64,000 nucleotides of DNA from Stomoxys calcitrans (Eukaryota > Arthropoda > Insecta > Diptera > Muscidae). The number at the start of each line of letters is the position of its first letter. Within the stretch, counting starts at the first letter, position 1. A program made the translations under genes and the position numbers. The DNA lies in contig NC_081552.1 of NCBI RefSeq assembly GCF_963082655.1, forward strand, positions 52,108,946 through 52,172,945. Direction: 5' to 3'. Of this stretch, positions 1-11,941 are shown in pieces. Under the pieces are notes generated by a model. It was not told the DNA's origin. It did not search any database and saw only the letters and a list, made by a program, of their open reading frames with translations.

Positions 1-205
1 ATAATGAGCGGTGTCAGATTTGATGTTCCTATCCTCATCAATTTGGTATTTCCTATGTTCATCCTCAGGCCTACTTTGACAGCATTTTCATTCAATCGTT
101 CTAGTTTCGCCTTTATGTGTTCAAAGCAATGCGCAAAGAGCATATATCCTACGCGTAGTCTGTGTGTCCGAAGAAGTCGTTAATACCCCAGCGAATGCTA
201 TAGGG
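1..205 (-). pseudogene. non-LTR retrotransposon reverse transcriptase fragment, decayed
   Basis: Read on the minus strand, about 65 codons resemble the catalytic-to-thumb part of a non-LTR reverse transcriptase. There is a RWGINDFFGHTDYA stretch leading into a damaged YADD box, where the first Asp position reads TAG and is followed by DIC. A one-base shift leads to LFAHCFEHIKAKLERL, then VGLRMNIGNTKLM, which fits the conserved GL.N..KT block after the active site. The nonsense codon and frameshift show it is dead. It runs off the left edge of the window, so the rest of the element is unseen. The clade is not certain; the text fits endonuclease-type non-LTR elements in general. No neighbouring piece of the same element was recognised to the right. 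Confidence 0.6.
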
Positions 206-419
206 TGCCTCAGCATAAGTTGCTTCTAATACGGAGTCTAATAAAATTAAACCAGTAAGGTAAGGCAAAATTCGGACGGGGTCGATTATACAATACCCTT
301 TACCACCGAGAATACGTACTACTTTCAATACATGGAACCTATGTTGAAATCTAGTCAGACTTTAATTTTGCATACCTATTGAAATATTAGAACCTTGTAA
401 GATTTTCTTATGATAGGAC
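206..419. other. no recognisable feature
   Basis: About 210 bases of AT-rich sequence between the reverse transcriptase remnant and the first degenerate repeats. No open frame, RNA gene or repeat was recognised. Confidence 0.5.
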
Positions 420-690
420 CTACATTGTGGCTACTACAGACTTAAAGGGCCATATCGGATGAAAGATATATGGTCGGAGCTATATTTAAATCTGGACCGA
501 CTTTGATGCACACATATTGCGAAGTCAAATAATACACCTCATGCAAAATGTTGTAAAGATCGGACCAAACTTGTGGTTTCTATAGCCTTAAACGCCCATA
601 TCGGATGATATATATAGATATGGGAGCTTTTGCTAAATCTGAACCAATTTTAATGACATTTTGCACGCATATGAGAACGTCGAATAAAAC
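420..690 (+). repeat. degenerate HINE-like tandem units
   Basis: Two weak units share GGGCCATATCGGATGA / GCCCATATCGGATGA followed by 'atatgg..gagct.t.t..aaatctg.accgactt', the wording seen in HINE cores elsewhere in the window. No termini or GTCY tract are visible, so this is an old remnant. Confidence 0.45.
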
Positions 691-1715
691 ACCGCCAATA
701 CCGCCTGGTATTATTTTGTTCGCGTCATTGGGAACGATTCAATACCAGAAAAATGAGGCTATTAAGAATTTACGGCGTCACAGTTTTACTCTTGTCATCG
801 CACCCGAAGTGTTGTTGAGCTATGTACTTTAAATATTGTCGCCACTAAAAAATATTTGTTTGTTTGTTAAATAAAGAAAGTGTTTTTAATGAAATTTGAG
901 TGCGTAAAAACCTATTCAATTACTCAATTACTCCACTTCTGGGAATCGATGGATATGAAATCAATTGCTGAATACAAAGAATTGAGGTTGGTCACGCTGT
1001 AACATTACCTTTTGTAATTATTAACATAAATAATCGAAATAAAATTAGATTAAAGTTATTTCAATTGTTTTTTCTTGGTTTATTAGGTGGCGAAATAATC
1101 AATAACGGATTGGTACTAAAACCAATAACCGTCTGTTGCTAAAACCGATAACAAATCGGTATTAAAACCAATACCAGTTCGGCAATAAGGCTAGTACCAA
1201 ACGGTACTAATCATTTTATGATTCATCCATACCATCCTGTATTGTTTTTGTACCAAACGGTGGTGTATGGTATTGAAGTGAGCCTGTTTGGTATCAACAT
1301 TTCTCTGGGTGTACGTCGTCAACGGGGCGTTTTCAGTTCTATTATTTCTTGTTGATGTTCCTGTAATAGTGATTTTTTTTTATAGATGTCGGACTGGGCC
1401 ATCGCTTCGGTACCTACTGCTGGGGCTGCCATCGACCTCTAGACCGGGTTTTCTTGATGGTGAATCTTTGAAGATCGACGAGTGCCACCGTTGGCCATTT
1501 TCTTTGGCTCATCCGGTGCCGGCCCTATTCCACAAACCCATCGTTGTCGTATTCGAATCCGTGCAAGCGGGACACCCCCATGCTTGTGCTAACTGGTTGG
1601 TTCGCCCCGCGTATTTTATTTCTGCGGTACCCGCCATATCTGATAATCTTTCCCCCATACCAACATTGGGGAGACGTCCGATGAAAGAAGTAGCATGACG
1701 TTAGGGATTGCAAAT
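691..1715. other. unassigned, with short imperfect repeats and a GC-richer patch
   Basis: AT-rich to about 1130. From about 1100 to 1270 there is a run of short imperfect repeats built on 'cggt(a)ctaaaaccaata'. From about 1390 to 1700 the base composition is clearly more GC-rich and one frame stays open for 136 codons (1288-1698, plus strand). I recognise no protein family on either strand; it may be the untranslated part or a relic of an unidentified element. No function is proposed. Confidence 0.4.
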
Positions 1716-2245
1716 GGGTCATATCGGTTCAGATTTAATTATAGCTACCATATAAACAGATCTCCGGATTTAACTTCTTGAGCACCCGGAAGACGTAATT
1801 TTTGTCCGATTTCGCATGTAGTGGTCTGCTTGACTTCCAACAATTGTGCCAAATTCGGTTCGAATCGGTCTATAACCTGATATAGCTCCCATATAAACCG
1901 ATCTACCGATTTTATTTCTTGAGCCCCTGCAAGCCACAATTTTTGTCCAAATTGGCTGAAATTGAGCATGTAGTGTTTGTGATGACTTTCAACAACTGTG
2001 CCAAGTGCGTTTCAAATCGCTCTATAACCTGATATAGCTCCCATATAAACCAATCTCATGATTTGATTTCTTGAGCCCGTTTTGGCTGAATATTCGCATG
2101 TGATGTTCCGTTATGACTTTCAATAACTGTGCCAAATACGGTCCAAATCAGTCTGTAACCTGAAATAGCTCTCATGTAAACCGGTCTCTCGATCATCCTT
2201 GTTCGGCTCCTAGAAGCTTTAATTTGTGCTGGTTTGATAGAAAAA
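1716..2245 (-). repeat. HINE-like family B tandem units (minus)
   Basis: About three and a half units with 'aaccgatc..ccgatttgacttcttgagccc' and 'gtccgatttggctgaaatt', spaced about 150 bp by the 'atatagctcccatataaac' marker. It stops at the 'tctcgatcatccttgttcgg' segment that normally lies near the ACAAGTAAAAG end of family B, where an oppositely oriented B piece begins. Confidence 0.75.
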
Positions 2246-2655
2246 ATTCGGAAGATCGAATTATATGAGAGCTTTATCAGGTTATAGCCCGATTCGGACC
2301 GTACTTGTTACAGATGTTGAATAACGGAACACCACATACAAAATTTCAGTAAAATCGGGCAAAAATTGGGGCTTGTAAAGACTCAAGAAGCCAAATGGGG
2401 AGGTCGATTTGTATGGGAGCTTTATCTAAATCTCAACCGATATGGCAATCCATTGCTATCCCCAATGACCTTCATCAATAATAAGTGTCTTAGCAAAATT
2501 TCAAGCGGCTAGACTTACGCGTTCGACCGCTATAGTGATTTCGACAGACGGACGGACGGACATGGCTAGATCGGCTCAGGACGTCGAGACGATAAAGAGA
2601 ATATATACTTTATGGGGTCTTGGACGAACATTTCCAGGTGTTACAAACCAAATGA
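2246..2655 (+). repeat. HINE-like family B fragment (plus)
   Basis: About two units on the plus strand, then the distal block 'ttcgacagacggacggacggacatggctagatcg' (the reverse of the GTCY core) and the conserved 'gagacgataaagagaatatatactttatgggg' with 'ttacaaaccaaatgacgaaatt'. The TATACCC hairpin end is not preserved. Together with the minus piece on its left it forms an inverted, back-to-back pair. Confidence 0.7.
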
Positions 2656-3221
2656 CGAAATTGTTTAACTATTGTCCTTCCTTCACTTTATGCCAATACA
2701 TCTTAATGAACGGGAGCTAGAATTTTTCTAAGTCAGGACTATGCTGGGTAATTTTTGTACCCGTTCAACCTTAATGGACTAACTGAGAGATTTGCAACTT
2801 GTGCAATTTTTTTTCAAATCTTGTAGCCAGTTTCTTTTCTTAAATTTACTTTTAATCGATGTCATCCCAGCTTTATTGTTGTTGTTTTCTTTGGTTGAAT
2901 TAGAAAATGTTGCTAATACCCGTTAATTCGCTCGATTCATAGTAGGTGCCAACAAACCTGATTTTGTTGAGAAGCAATAAATTATTAATGACCATAGTTC
3001 AATGGCCCCCACGAATCGCACAAAACCGAAAACCCAAATGCCTTATTGTCAATAAAAGAATTTTACGAGACATACTATTAAATTAAATTAAAATTAAGCG
3101 CTTTCAGGCCGACAAAATATAATGAGGTAGTGTTTAAAATCAAAATACATTTTTTCTGGAGAAAAGTAGAAAAATTTTCATAGATGCCTTTGCCTACAAA
3201 AGATTGCAGAAAACTTGTAAT
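2656..3221. other. no recognisable feature
   Basis: AT-rich sequence without a convincing open frame, RNA gene or recognised repeat. Confidence 0.5.
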
Positions 3222-4005
3222 AACAAGTAAAAGCGCGCGGCCCGACCGAATGTTGGGAACCCACCACCATTGATTCTGCTAGGAATTTTTACAAAATACC
3301 TTAAGTTGAAGTGCAAAATTTTATTCTACATAACAAACTTCTGTCAAACCAGCAGACATTAAAGCTTGTAGGAATCGAATAAAGATAATCGAGAGACCAG
3401 TTTATATGGGATCTATACCAGGTTATAGACCGATTTGGACCGTACTTAGCACAATTTTGAAGGTCATAGCGAAACAGTGCGTGCCCAATTTCAGCCAAAT
3501 CGTACAAAAATTGCGGATTGTAGGTCTCAAGAGGTCAAATCGGAAGATCGATTTATATGGTAGCTATATTCGGTTAAGGACCAATTTAGACCTTAATTGT
3601 GTTAGTTGTTTGCAGTCGTAGCAGAACACTACATGCAAAATTTCAGCAAAATCGGAAAAAATTGCGGCTTGTAAGGGCTCAAGAAATCAAATCGGGAGAT
3701 TGATTTGTATGGGAGCTATATCAGGTTATAAACCGACTTTGACCGTACTAGGTACAGTTGTTGGAAGTCATAAAAGAATACTACTTGCAAAATTTCAGCC
3801 AAATCGGACAAATATAATCGTCAAATCGGGAGATCGGTTTATATGGTAACTATATCTAAACCAGATCCGATATGGCCCATTTGCAATCCCCAACGACCTA
3901 CATAGGTATCTGTGATCAATTTCAAGCAGCTAGCATTACGCGTTCGACCGCTTTCGTGATTTCGACAGACGGACGGACATGGCTAGATCGACTCAATCTT
4001 ATACA
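3222..4005 (+). mobile_element. HINE-like element, family B, missing its distal end
   Basis: It starts with AACAAGTAAAAGCG and a degraded GGCCCGACCGAA palindrome, then 'gggaacccaccaccattgattctgct', the family B start. Three B units follow, then the reverse GTCY tract and 'ggctagatcgactca'. The expected TA-rich block and TATACCC hairpin are missing because a family C element begins at about 4006, so the distal end was lost when or after that element arrived. Confidence 0.75.
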
Positions 4006-5400
4006 TAACAAGTAAAAAGGCGTTAAGTTCGGCCGGACCGAACTTTGGATACCCACCACCTCGTGTATGTATGTAAAAGACCTTTCGTCAAAATCCGGTG
4101 AAAAATGCATACCTCATGCCCCATAGCAGCTATATCGAAATATGTTCCGATTTGGACCAAATACTTATAAGTACAAGTAATTTTTCAATTGCGTATAACA
4201 AAATATTGGTCTTTTAAGTACATATATCTAAAATTAAACCGATTTAAACCATGTACTAAACGGATGTCGAAATGCTTAGCATAAGTCACTGTGTAAAATT
4301 TAAGTGAAATCGGATTATAAATGCGACTTTATGGGACCAAGACTATAAATCGGGATATCGGTCTATATGGCAGATCTGGACGGATCTGGATCAAATTTCA
4401 AAAGGATATCGAAGGGCCTAACACCACTCACCGTCCCAAATTTCGGCGTCAACGGACAATAAACGCGCCTTTTATGACCCCAAAACCTTAGATCGAGAGA
4501 TCGGGCTATATGGCACCTATATGCAAATCTGAACCGATCTGTGCCATATTGCAGAAGTATGTCGAGGGGCTTAATTTTACCCACTGTCCCCAATTTCGGC
4601 CACATCGGACAATTAATGCGCCTTTTATGGGCCCAAAACCTTTAATCGAGAGTTCGGTCTATATGGCAGCTATATCCAAATCTGGACCGATCTAAGCCAA
4701 ATTAACAAGGGACGTCGAAGGGCCTAACTCTACTCACTGTCCCAAATTTCAGCAAAATATGATATTAAATGTGGCTTTTATAGGCCTAAAACACTAAATC
4801 AGGGGATCGGTCTATATGGCAGCTATATCCAAATCTGGACTGATCTGGGCCAAATTGACAAAGGATGTCGAAGGGCTTATCACAACTCACTGTCCCAAAT
4901 TTCAGCAAAATATGATAATAAATGTGGTTTTTACGGGCCTAGGACCCTAAATCGTAGGATCGGTCTATATGGCAGCTATATCCAAATCTGAACCGATCTG
5001 AGCCAAATTGGCGGAGGATATCGAGGGGCCTAACACAACTCACTGTCCCTAATTTCAGCAAAATCGGATAATTAATGTGGCTTTTATGGGCCCAAGACCC
5101 TAAATCGGCGGATCGGTCTATATGGGGGCTATATCAAGATATAGTCCGATTTAGCCCATCTTCGAGTTTAACTTGCTTATGGACAAAAAAAGAATCTGTG
5201 CAAAGTTTCAGCTTAATATCTCAATTTTTGAAGACTGTAGCGTGATTTAAACAGACAGACGGACGGACATGTCTAGATCGTCTTAGATTTTTACGCTGAT
5301 CAAGAATATATATACTTTATAGGGTCGGAATGGATATTTCGATGTGTTGCAAACGGAATGACAAAATGAATATACCCCCATCCGTCGGTGGTGGGTATAA
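4006..5400 (+). mobile_element. HINE-like element, family C, complete
   Basis: Both ends are visible: 'aacaagtaaaaaggcgttaa' with TTCGGCCGGACCGAA and 'ggatacccaccacctcg' at the left, and 'tatacccccatccgtcggtggtgggtata' at the right. The core has about five units with 'gccaaattg.c..agga.gtcgaaggg', 'actgtcccaaatttcagcaaaat' and 'aaatgtggcttttatgggcc'. It ends with the INE-1/mini-me-type block (GACGGACGGACATG, CTAGATCG, ATATATATACTTTATAGGG). Confidence 0.8.
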
Positions 5401-5508
5401 TAAGAGTAGTGATATTTTATTGTCTATAAAGGCCAGACAACCAAGATCTTTCACTTATCTTGACAGTAGAAACTAAGTCTTGAAATTACTTTATATAGAC
5501 AGAATTTT

Positions 5509-5880
5509 GTATACCCACCATCGAAGGATGGGGCTGTATTCATTTTGTCATTCCGTTTGCAACACATCGAATTATCCATTTCCGACCCTATAAATAATAT
5601 ATATTCTTGATCCTCGTAAAAATCTAAAACTATCTAGCCATGTCCGTCCGTCTGTCCGTCAGCCTGTTGAACTTTGCACAACATTGAGCTGAAACTTTGC
5701 ACAAATATTTTTTCCAATAGGCAGGTTAAGTTCGAAGAATAACCCATCTTTGAACGGACTATATCTTGATATAGCCCCCATATGGAACCGATCCGCCTAT
5801 TTAAGGTCTTAAGCCCATAAAAGCCACATTTATTATTCGATGTTGCCGAAATGTGGGACAGACAGTTGTGTTCAGATTAG
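5509..5880 (-). mobile_element. HINE-like family C end fragment
   Basis: It starts with the TATACCCACCATCGAAGGATGG hairpin side and holds the 'gaccctataaataatatatattcttgatc' block, CTAGCCATGTCCGTCCGTC, and one C unit with 'gccataaaagccacatttatta'. At about 5880 the text changes without a boundary motif into family B units. Confidence 0.75.
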
Positions 5881-8000
5881 ATTTGGATATAGCTCCTATA
5901 TAGTCCCTCTCGATTTGATTTCTTCAGCCTTTACAGGTCGCAATTTTTGTCCGATTTGGCTGAAATTTTGCATGCGGTGTTCCGTTATGACTTGCAACAA
6001 CTTTGTTATGAACGGTCAGAATCGCTCTATAACCTGATATAGCTCCCATATAAACCAATCTGCCGATTTGACTTCTTGAGCCCTAACAAGCGGAAGTTAT
6101 TGTCTGATTTGGCTGAAATTTTGCATGCAGTGTTCTGTTACAGCTTCCAACAGCTGTGCTAAGTACGGTAGAAATCGGTCTTTAACTTGATATAGCTTCT
6201 TTACAAACAGATCTCCCTATTTGAATTCTTGAGCCCCTACAAGTCCCAATTTTTGTCCGATTTGGCTGAAATTTTGCATGCAGTGTTCTGTTACAACTTC
6301 CAACCACGTTGATAAGTACGGTCCAAATCGTTATATAACATAATATAGCTTCCATATAAATCGATCCCCCGATTTGACTTCTTTAACCTTTACAAGTCGC
6401 AATTTTTGTCCGATTTGGCTGAAATTTAGCATGCGGTATTCTGATACAACCCGTACTTTAACCTGTTGTAGCTTCTATATAAACCGATCTACCGATTTAG
6501 TTTCTTGAACCCTTACAAGTCGCCATTTGGTCCGATTTGGATGAAATTTTGTATGCGGTGTTCCGTTATGACTTGCAACAACTTTGTTATGAACGGTCAG
6601 AGTCGGTCCATAACCTGGTATAGTTCCAATTAAAACCTATCTCCAGATTTTACTTCTTGAGCCCTTACAAGCCGCAATTTTTGTCTGATTTGGCTGAAAT
6701 TTTGCATACGATGTTCCGTTACTACTTCCTACAACTGTTTTTAAAACGATCCAAATGGTTTTAGAACCTGATATAGCATCCTTACTAATCGATCTCCCGA
6801 TTTGACTTCTTGAGCCTCTGCAAGTAGCAATTTTTGTCCGATTTGGCTGAAATTTTACATACAGCGTTCTGTAGCAGCTTCCAATAACCGCTCTAAGTAC
6901 GGTTCAAATCGTTCAATAACCTGATATAGCTCCCATATAAACCAATATCCCGATTTGACTTCTTGAGCCATGTCAAGCCGCAATGTTTTGTCCGATTGGG
7001 CGGAAATTTTGCAAGCGATGTTCTGTTACTACTTCCAACAACTGAGCCAAGTAACTTGGATGAGGTTTTCCAATTTGGCTGAAATTTTCCATATAGTGTT
7101 ATGTTATGACTTCCAACAACTGTGCAAAGTACGGCCAAAATTATTCTACAACCTGATATAGCTCCCATATAAACCGATTTCCCGATTTGACTGCTTCTTT
7201 TGCCCTTAAAAGATAAAATTTTTGTCCGATGTGACTTCTTTTGCCCCTTAAAGCCGCAATTTTTTCCAATTTGGCTAAAATTTTGCAGATAGTGTTCTGC
7301 TATGACTTTTAACAACTTTGTCATGAACGGTCCAAATCGGTCTATATGCTGACATAGCTCCCATATAAACCGATCTCCCGATTTGACCTCGTGAGCCCTT
7401 AAAAGCCGTATTTTTTTCGATTTGGTGTTGTGCTATAACTTCCAATAACTCTGTTAAGTACGATCCAAATAAAACGTTCCCATATATTGTAAATCGATCT
7501 CCCGATTTGATTTTTTGATCCCTTAAAAACCGCAATTGTTGTCCGATTTGACTAAAATTTTGCAGATAGTGTTCTGTGAAGACTTTGAACAACTGTGTCA
7601 AGTGCGGTCCATATAGGTCTGTAACCTGATATAGCTCCCATATAAACCGATCTCCCGATTTGACTTCTTGAGAGATTTGACTTACAAGCCGTATGTTTTT
7701 CGATTTGGTGTTCTGTAATAACTTCTAATAACTGTCTTAAGTACGATCCTAACCTAAGTACTTTCCAAATCGGTCAATAACCTGATGTATGAACCGATCT
7801 CCCGACTTCGTGAGCCCTTATAAGCCGCAATTTTCGTTCGATTTGGCTGAAATGCAGATAGTGTTCTGTGGCGACTTCCAACAACTGTACCAAATACGGT
7901 TTATATCAGTGTATTATCTGATATAGCTCCTATGTAAACCGGTCTCTCGATCATTCTTGTTCGGTTTCTAGAAGCTTTAATTTTTGCTGGTTTGACAGAA
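5881..8000 (-). repeat. long HINE family B tandem array (about 13 units)
   Basis: The longest HINE array in the window. Units of roughly 150 bp carry 'ctgatatagctcccatataaaccgatctcccgatttgac', 'agccgcaatttttgtccgatttggctgaaattttgcat' and a 'tgttctgttatgacttccaacaactgtgc' segment, with individual units diverged and some shortened (near 7390-7500 and 7680-7800). It ends with the family B subterminal block 'ggtctctcgatcattcttgttcggtttctagaagc' and 'tttgacagaagtttggaatgtag', but the ACAAGTAAAAG terminus itself is missing. Confidence 0.8.
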
Positions 8001-8288
8001 GTTTGGAATGTAGACTAAAATTATGCCCTTCAACTAAATTAATTTTGTACAAATTTATTTATTATTTGATTTCGGTGAAATTTAACACCGTGACTTATGC
8101 TAGTCGTATGTGGTTCAGATCGGTCTATATTTAGGTATAGTTACCAAAAAGACCAATATTTTGTTCTACAAAATTGAAAAATGACTTGTTTTTATTAGGC
8201 AACTCAATGCCGAATTTCGTCCAAATTGGACAATCGAATCGGACGAAATAAAATAAAAAATTAATTTTTTATCGGATTATGACAAAAA
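8001..8288 (-). repeat. HINE family C remnant, left part
   Basis: It carries family C distal wording ('gtgaaatttaacaccgtgacttatgc', 'ggttcagatcggtctatatttaggtatag', 'caatattttgttctac'), matching 48361-48430 and 53870-53945. A family A element interrupts it at 8289, and the family C terminus resumes at 9788. Confidence 0.65.
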
Positions 8289-9787
8289 TTTTTATACCCT
8301 CCACCATAAGATGGGGGGTATACTAATTTCGTCATTCTGTTTGTAACTACTCGAAATATTCGTCTGAGACCCCATAAAGTATATATATTCTTGATCGTCG
8401 TGACATTTTATGTCGATCTAGCCATGTCCGTCCGTCTGTCCGTCCGTCCGTCCGTCCGTCTGTCTGTCGAAAGCACGCTAACTTTCGAAGGAGTAAAGCT
8501 AGGCGCTTGAAATTTTGCATAAATACTTCTTATTAGTGTAGGTCGGTTGGTATTGTAAATGGGCCATATCGGTCCATGTTTTGATATAGCTGCCATATAA
8601 ACCGATCTTGGGTCTTGACTTCTTGAGCCTCTAGAGTGCGCAATTCTTATCCGATTGGGATGAAATTTTGCACGACGTGTTTTGTAATGACATCCAACAA
8701 CTGTGATAAGTATGGTTCAAATCCGTCCATAACCTGATATAGCTGCCATATAAACTGATCTTGGATCTTGACTTCTTGAGCCTCTAGAGGGCGCAATTCT
8801 TATCCGATTGGGATGAAATTTTGCACCAAGTGTTTTGTTATGACATCCAACAATTTTGCCAAGTATGGTTCAAATCGGTTCATAACCTGATATAGCTGCC
8901 ATATAAACCGATCTTGGGTCTTGACTTCTTGAGCCTCTAGAGTGCGCAATTCTCATCCGATTGTGATGAAATTTTGCACGACGTGTTTTGTTATGATATC
9001 CAACAACTGTGCCAAGTATGGTTCAAATCGGACCATAACCTGATATAGCTGCCATATAAACCGATCTTGGGTCTTGACTTCTTGAGCCTCTAGAGTGCGC
9101 AATTGTTATCCGATTGGAATGAAATTTTGCACTACGTGTTTTGTTATTATATCCAATAACTGTGCGAAGTGTGGTTCAAATCGGTCTATAACCTGATATA
9201 GCTGCCATATAAACCGATCTTGGGTCTTGATTTCTTGAGCCTCTAGAGTGCGCAATTCTTAACCGATTGGAATGAAATTTTGCACTACGTGTTTTGTTAT
9301 TATATCCAATAACTGTGCCAAATATGGTTCAAATCGGTTCATAACCTGATATAGCTGCCATATAAACCGATCTGGGATCTTGACTTCTTGAGCCTCTAGA
9401 GGTCGCAATTGTTATCCGATTTGCCTGAAATTTTGTACGACGGATTCTTTCATGACCATCAACATACGTGTTTATTATGGTCTGAATCGGTCTATAGCCC
9501 GATACAGCTCCCATATAAATCGATCTCTCTATTTTACTTCTTGAGCCCACAAAGGGCGCAATTCTTATTCGAATTGGCTGACACTTTACACAGGTCTCCA
9601 ACATATAATTTAATTGTGGTCCAAACCGGACCATGTTTTGATATCACTCTAATAGCAGAGCAAATCTTTTCTTATATCCTTTTTTTGCCTTAGAAGAGAT
9701 GCCGGGAAAAGAACTCGACATATGCGATCCATGGTGGAGGGTATATAAGATTCGGCCCGGCCGAACTTAGCACGCTTTTACTTGTTT
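8289..9787 (-). mobile_element. HINE-like element, family A, complete
   Basis: Left end: TATACCCTCCACCATAAGATGG hairpin. Right end: 'ggagggtatataagattcggcccggccgaacttagcacgc' and TTTTACTTGTT. After the hairpin come AGTATATATATTCTTGATCG, GATCTAGCCATGTCCGTCCG and a (GTCY)n tract at 8427-8467. Six core units follow, with the GATATAG marker at 8583, 8735, 8889, 9042, 9195 and 9348, a period of 152-154 bp. A different terminal unit (GATACAGCTCCCATATAAAT) precedes the right end. Family C sequence lies on both sides, so this is a nested insertion. Confidence 0.85.
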
Positions 9788-9853
9788 TATTTAGGTGGTG
9801 GTTATCCAAAGTTTGGCCCGGCCGATCTAAATGCCTTTTTACTTGTTTTCTTT
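9788..9853 (-). repeat. HINE family C terminus
   Basis: 'ggtggtggttatccaaagtttggcccggccgatc' ending in TTTTTACTTGTT is the ACAAGTAAAAA-side terminus of a family C element in reverse. Its body is the 8001-8288 remnant on the other side of the inserted family A element. Confidence 0.7.
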
Positions 9854-11040
9854 AATTTTTTTTTAGAAACTTAAATTAGTATTGAAATTCGAAATTTTGT
9901 ATGGAAATAAAACAGTGAAAATTTTTACTTGGAAGCAAAATTTCAATGATAGCTATTAAAAAGTTTGTTTTGTGACGACTTTTTCTATAGATTCTACTAC
10001 ATCATTTAAAAAAAAAACACTATTATTATTTTGCTGTGTTGTTGGTGTTGATATTAAAAAAAAATTATTTGATACGGTATGAATTAGGTCATTGTCATTT
10101 ATTGCTCTCACAGCCAATAGACTTTGGTCCAAAAACTAACGCTTAAGTCAGTAGCATTTTTAGATTAAAACTTAAGTACATTTATTTGCTGGTTATGCCT
10201 GTATGGATCTTCAAAAAAAAAATTTTAAAACTAATAAAACTGTTTTATTCTTTTTTTTTTAAATAAACAAATATTTCTTTTTTTTTATAAAAAAAAAAAA
10301 CAACGCAGTAGAAAACAAACAAATTGAGTCATATGGCAATAAACCACAGAGCTGCGAAGATATGAAGAAGACTTGTTTTTAGAATTTATTCTGGGCCATG
10401 CATTATCATCTTTCAGCAGCCACAAGCCACAATTCAAGAAGAAAGTAATTTTAGAGTAGCAGCTGTGGTTCTTCCAATGAACTTGGAATAATAAGAAAAC
10501 AAATTCTAGCGATAAGCCTAGTATGGGATCTGAATTCTGTTTGAAAACACACACAATTACAAGGTCTTATGTCAAGTTTGGTCTATAAAAATCATAAGAA
10601 ATTATGTCTTCTTCGCCCCTACTACGATTTGAACTATTGGGAAAAGGTTAGGTTTGGCTTGCCGAACAGCCATTCTGTTGGCTTAGTTACTTTTTATGTT
10701 TATTTATTATGATTTTTTTGGTGTTGGAAAAAATTTTAAATACCTTTTCGCTGCCAGCTACTTGTAATAAAATGACCAAATAAATAGTCTAAATCTAACA
10801 AAGGGTCGGGACCATTTGTTGCTAGTTTTATTAGAGGCAGATAGTGAAATCCAAAGTTCACAGAAAATAATGATAACAATGCTGACAAGCTCATTACCTA
10901 TTTTTGTTAACATACAAGTTAATATAAACTGAAATAATTTCTGGAATTTTAGAAAAATAAATTTCAACATGAAAATCAAATCCTGGAAATCATAAATTTT
11001 AATTATTATAAGAATAATTCCAGTCTGACAAAGAAACGTG
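9854..11040. other. no recognisable feature
   Basis: Strongly AT-rich, with long A and T runs. Open frames here are short and resemble no family I know. Confidence 0.5.
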
Positions 11041-11522
11041 AGAACAAACAAGTTATAGTCTGATTCGGACCATAAATGAATTGAATGCTGAACATTGCAG
11101 AAGTTATTGTGTAATACTTCAGTCCAGTCGTATAAGAATTGCGCCTTGTAGGGGCTCAAGAAACAAAATCGGGAGATAGGTTTATATGGGAGCTGTATCA
11201 AGCTATGGATCGATTCAGACCATGAAGGTCATGGGAGAAGCCGTTGCACAAAATTTGTGCCAAATCGGACGAGAATTGCGCCCTCTAGAGGCTCAAGAAG
11301 TCAAGACCCAAGATCGGTTTATATAACAGCTATATCAAAACGTGGACCTAATAAATATTATTTGTGCGAAATGTCTAGCTTAACTCCTTCTAAAGTTAGC
11401 GTGCTTTCGACAGACAGACGGACGGTCATGGCTAGATCAACATAAAATGTTATGGCGATCAAGAATATATATACTTTATGGAGTCAAAGACGAATATTTT
11501 GTGGAGCTACAAACAGAATGAC
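11041..11522 (+). repeat. HINE family A fragment (plus)
   Basis: It starts inside the element at 'aagttatagtctgattcggaccataaatg' (no ACAAGTAAAAG end). There are two core units, then 'gtgctttcgacagacagacgg', ATGGCTAGATC and 'agaatatatatactttatgg', reaching 'gtggagctacaaacagaatgacgatatta'. The TATACCC hairpin is missing, and an oppositely oriented A fragment abuts it. Confidence 0.75.
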
Positions 11523-11941
11523 GATATTAGCATCTTGATCTTGACTTCTTAAGCCTCTAGAGGTCGCAATTATTATCCGATTTGCCTGAAATTGTGTACG
11601 AGAGATTCTCTCATGACCTTCAACATACGTTTTCATTATGGTCTGAATCGGTCTGTAGTCCGACACAGCTCCCATATAAATCTATCTCTCTATTTTACTT
11701 CTTGAGCCCCCAAAGGCCGCAATTCTTATTCCAATTGGCTGACATTTTACACAGGTCTCCAACATATAATTTAATTGTGGTCCATATCCTTGATATCGCT
11801 CTTATAGCAGAGCAAATCTTTTCTTATATCCTGTTTTGCTTTTCTTATATCCTGAGATGCCGGGAAAAGAACTCGACAATGCGATCCATGGTGGAGGGTA
11901 TATAAGATTCGGCCCGGCCGAACTTAGCACGCTTTTACTTA
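11523..11941 (-). repeat. HINE family A fragment (minus) with terminus
   Basis: It starts mid-unit ('cttgatcttgacttcttaagcctctagaggtcgc'), passes through the terminal unit (GACACAGCTCCCATATAAAT), and ends in GATTCGGCCCGGCCGAACTTAGC and TTTTACTT. The GTCY half is absent. Confidence 0.75.

Noticed and set aside
8583..9348. CRISPR-like array
   Set aside because: Regular spacing is about 153 bp with whole units repeated and no unique spacers; this is eukaryotic transposon DNA.
6893..9634. Open frames of 90-145 codons in HINE arrays (for example 6893-7324, 7275-7601, 9329-9634)
   Set aside because: The core unit period is close to 153 bp, a multiple of three, so a frame open in one unit tends to stay open across units. 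The peptides repeat the same wording in every array and have no start or end logic.
10285..11201. Open frames of 89 and 147 codons on the minus strand
   Set aside because: They translate AT-rich runs into Phe/Lys/Ile-rich peptides with no known motif; the second runs into HINE sequence.
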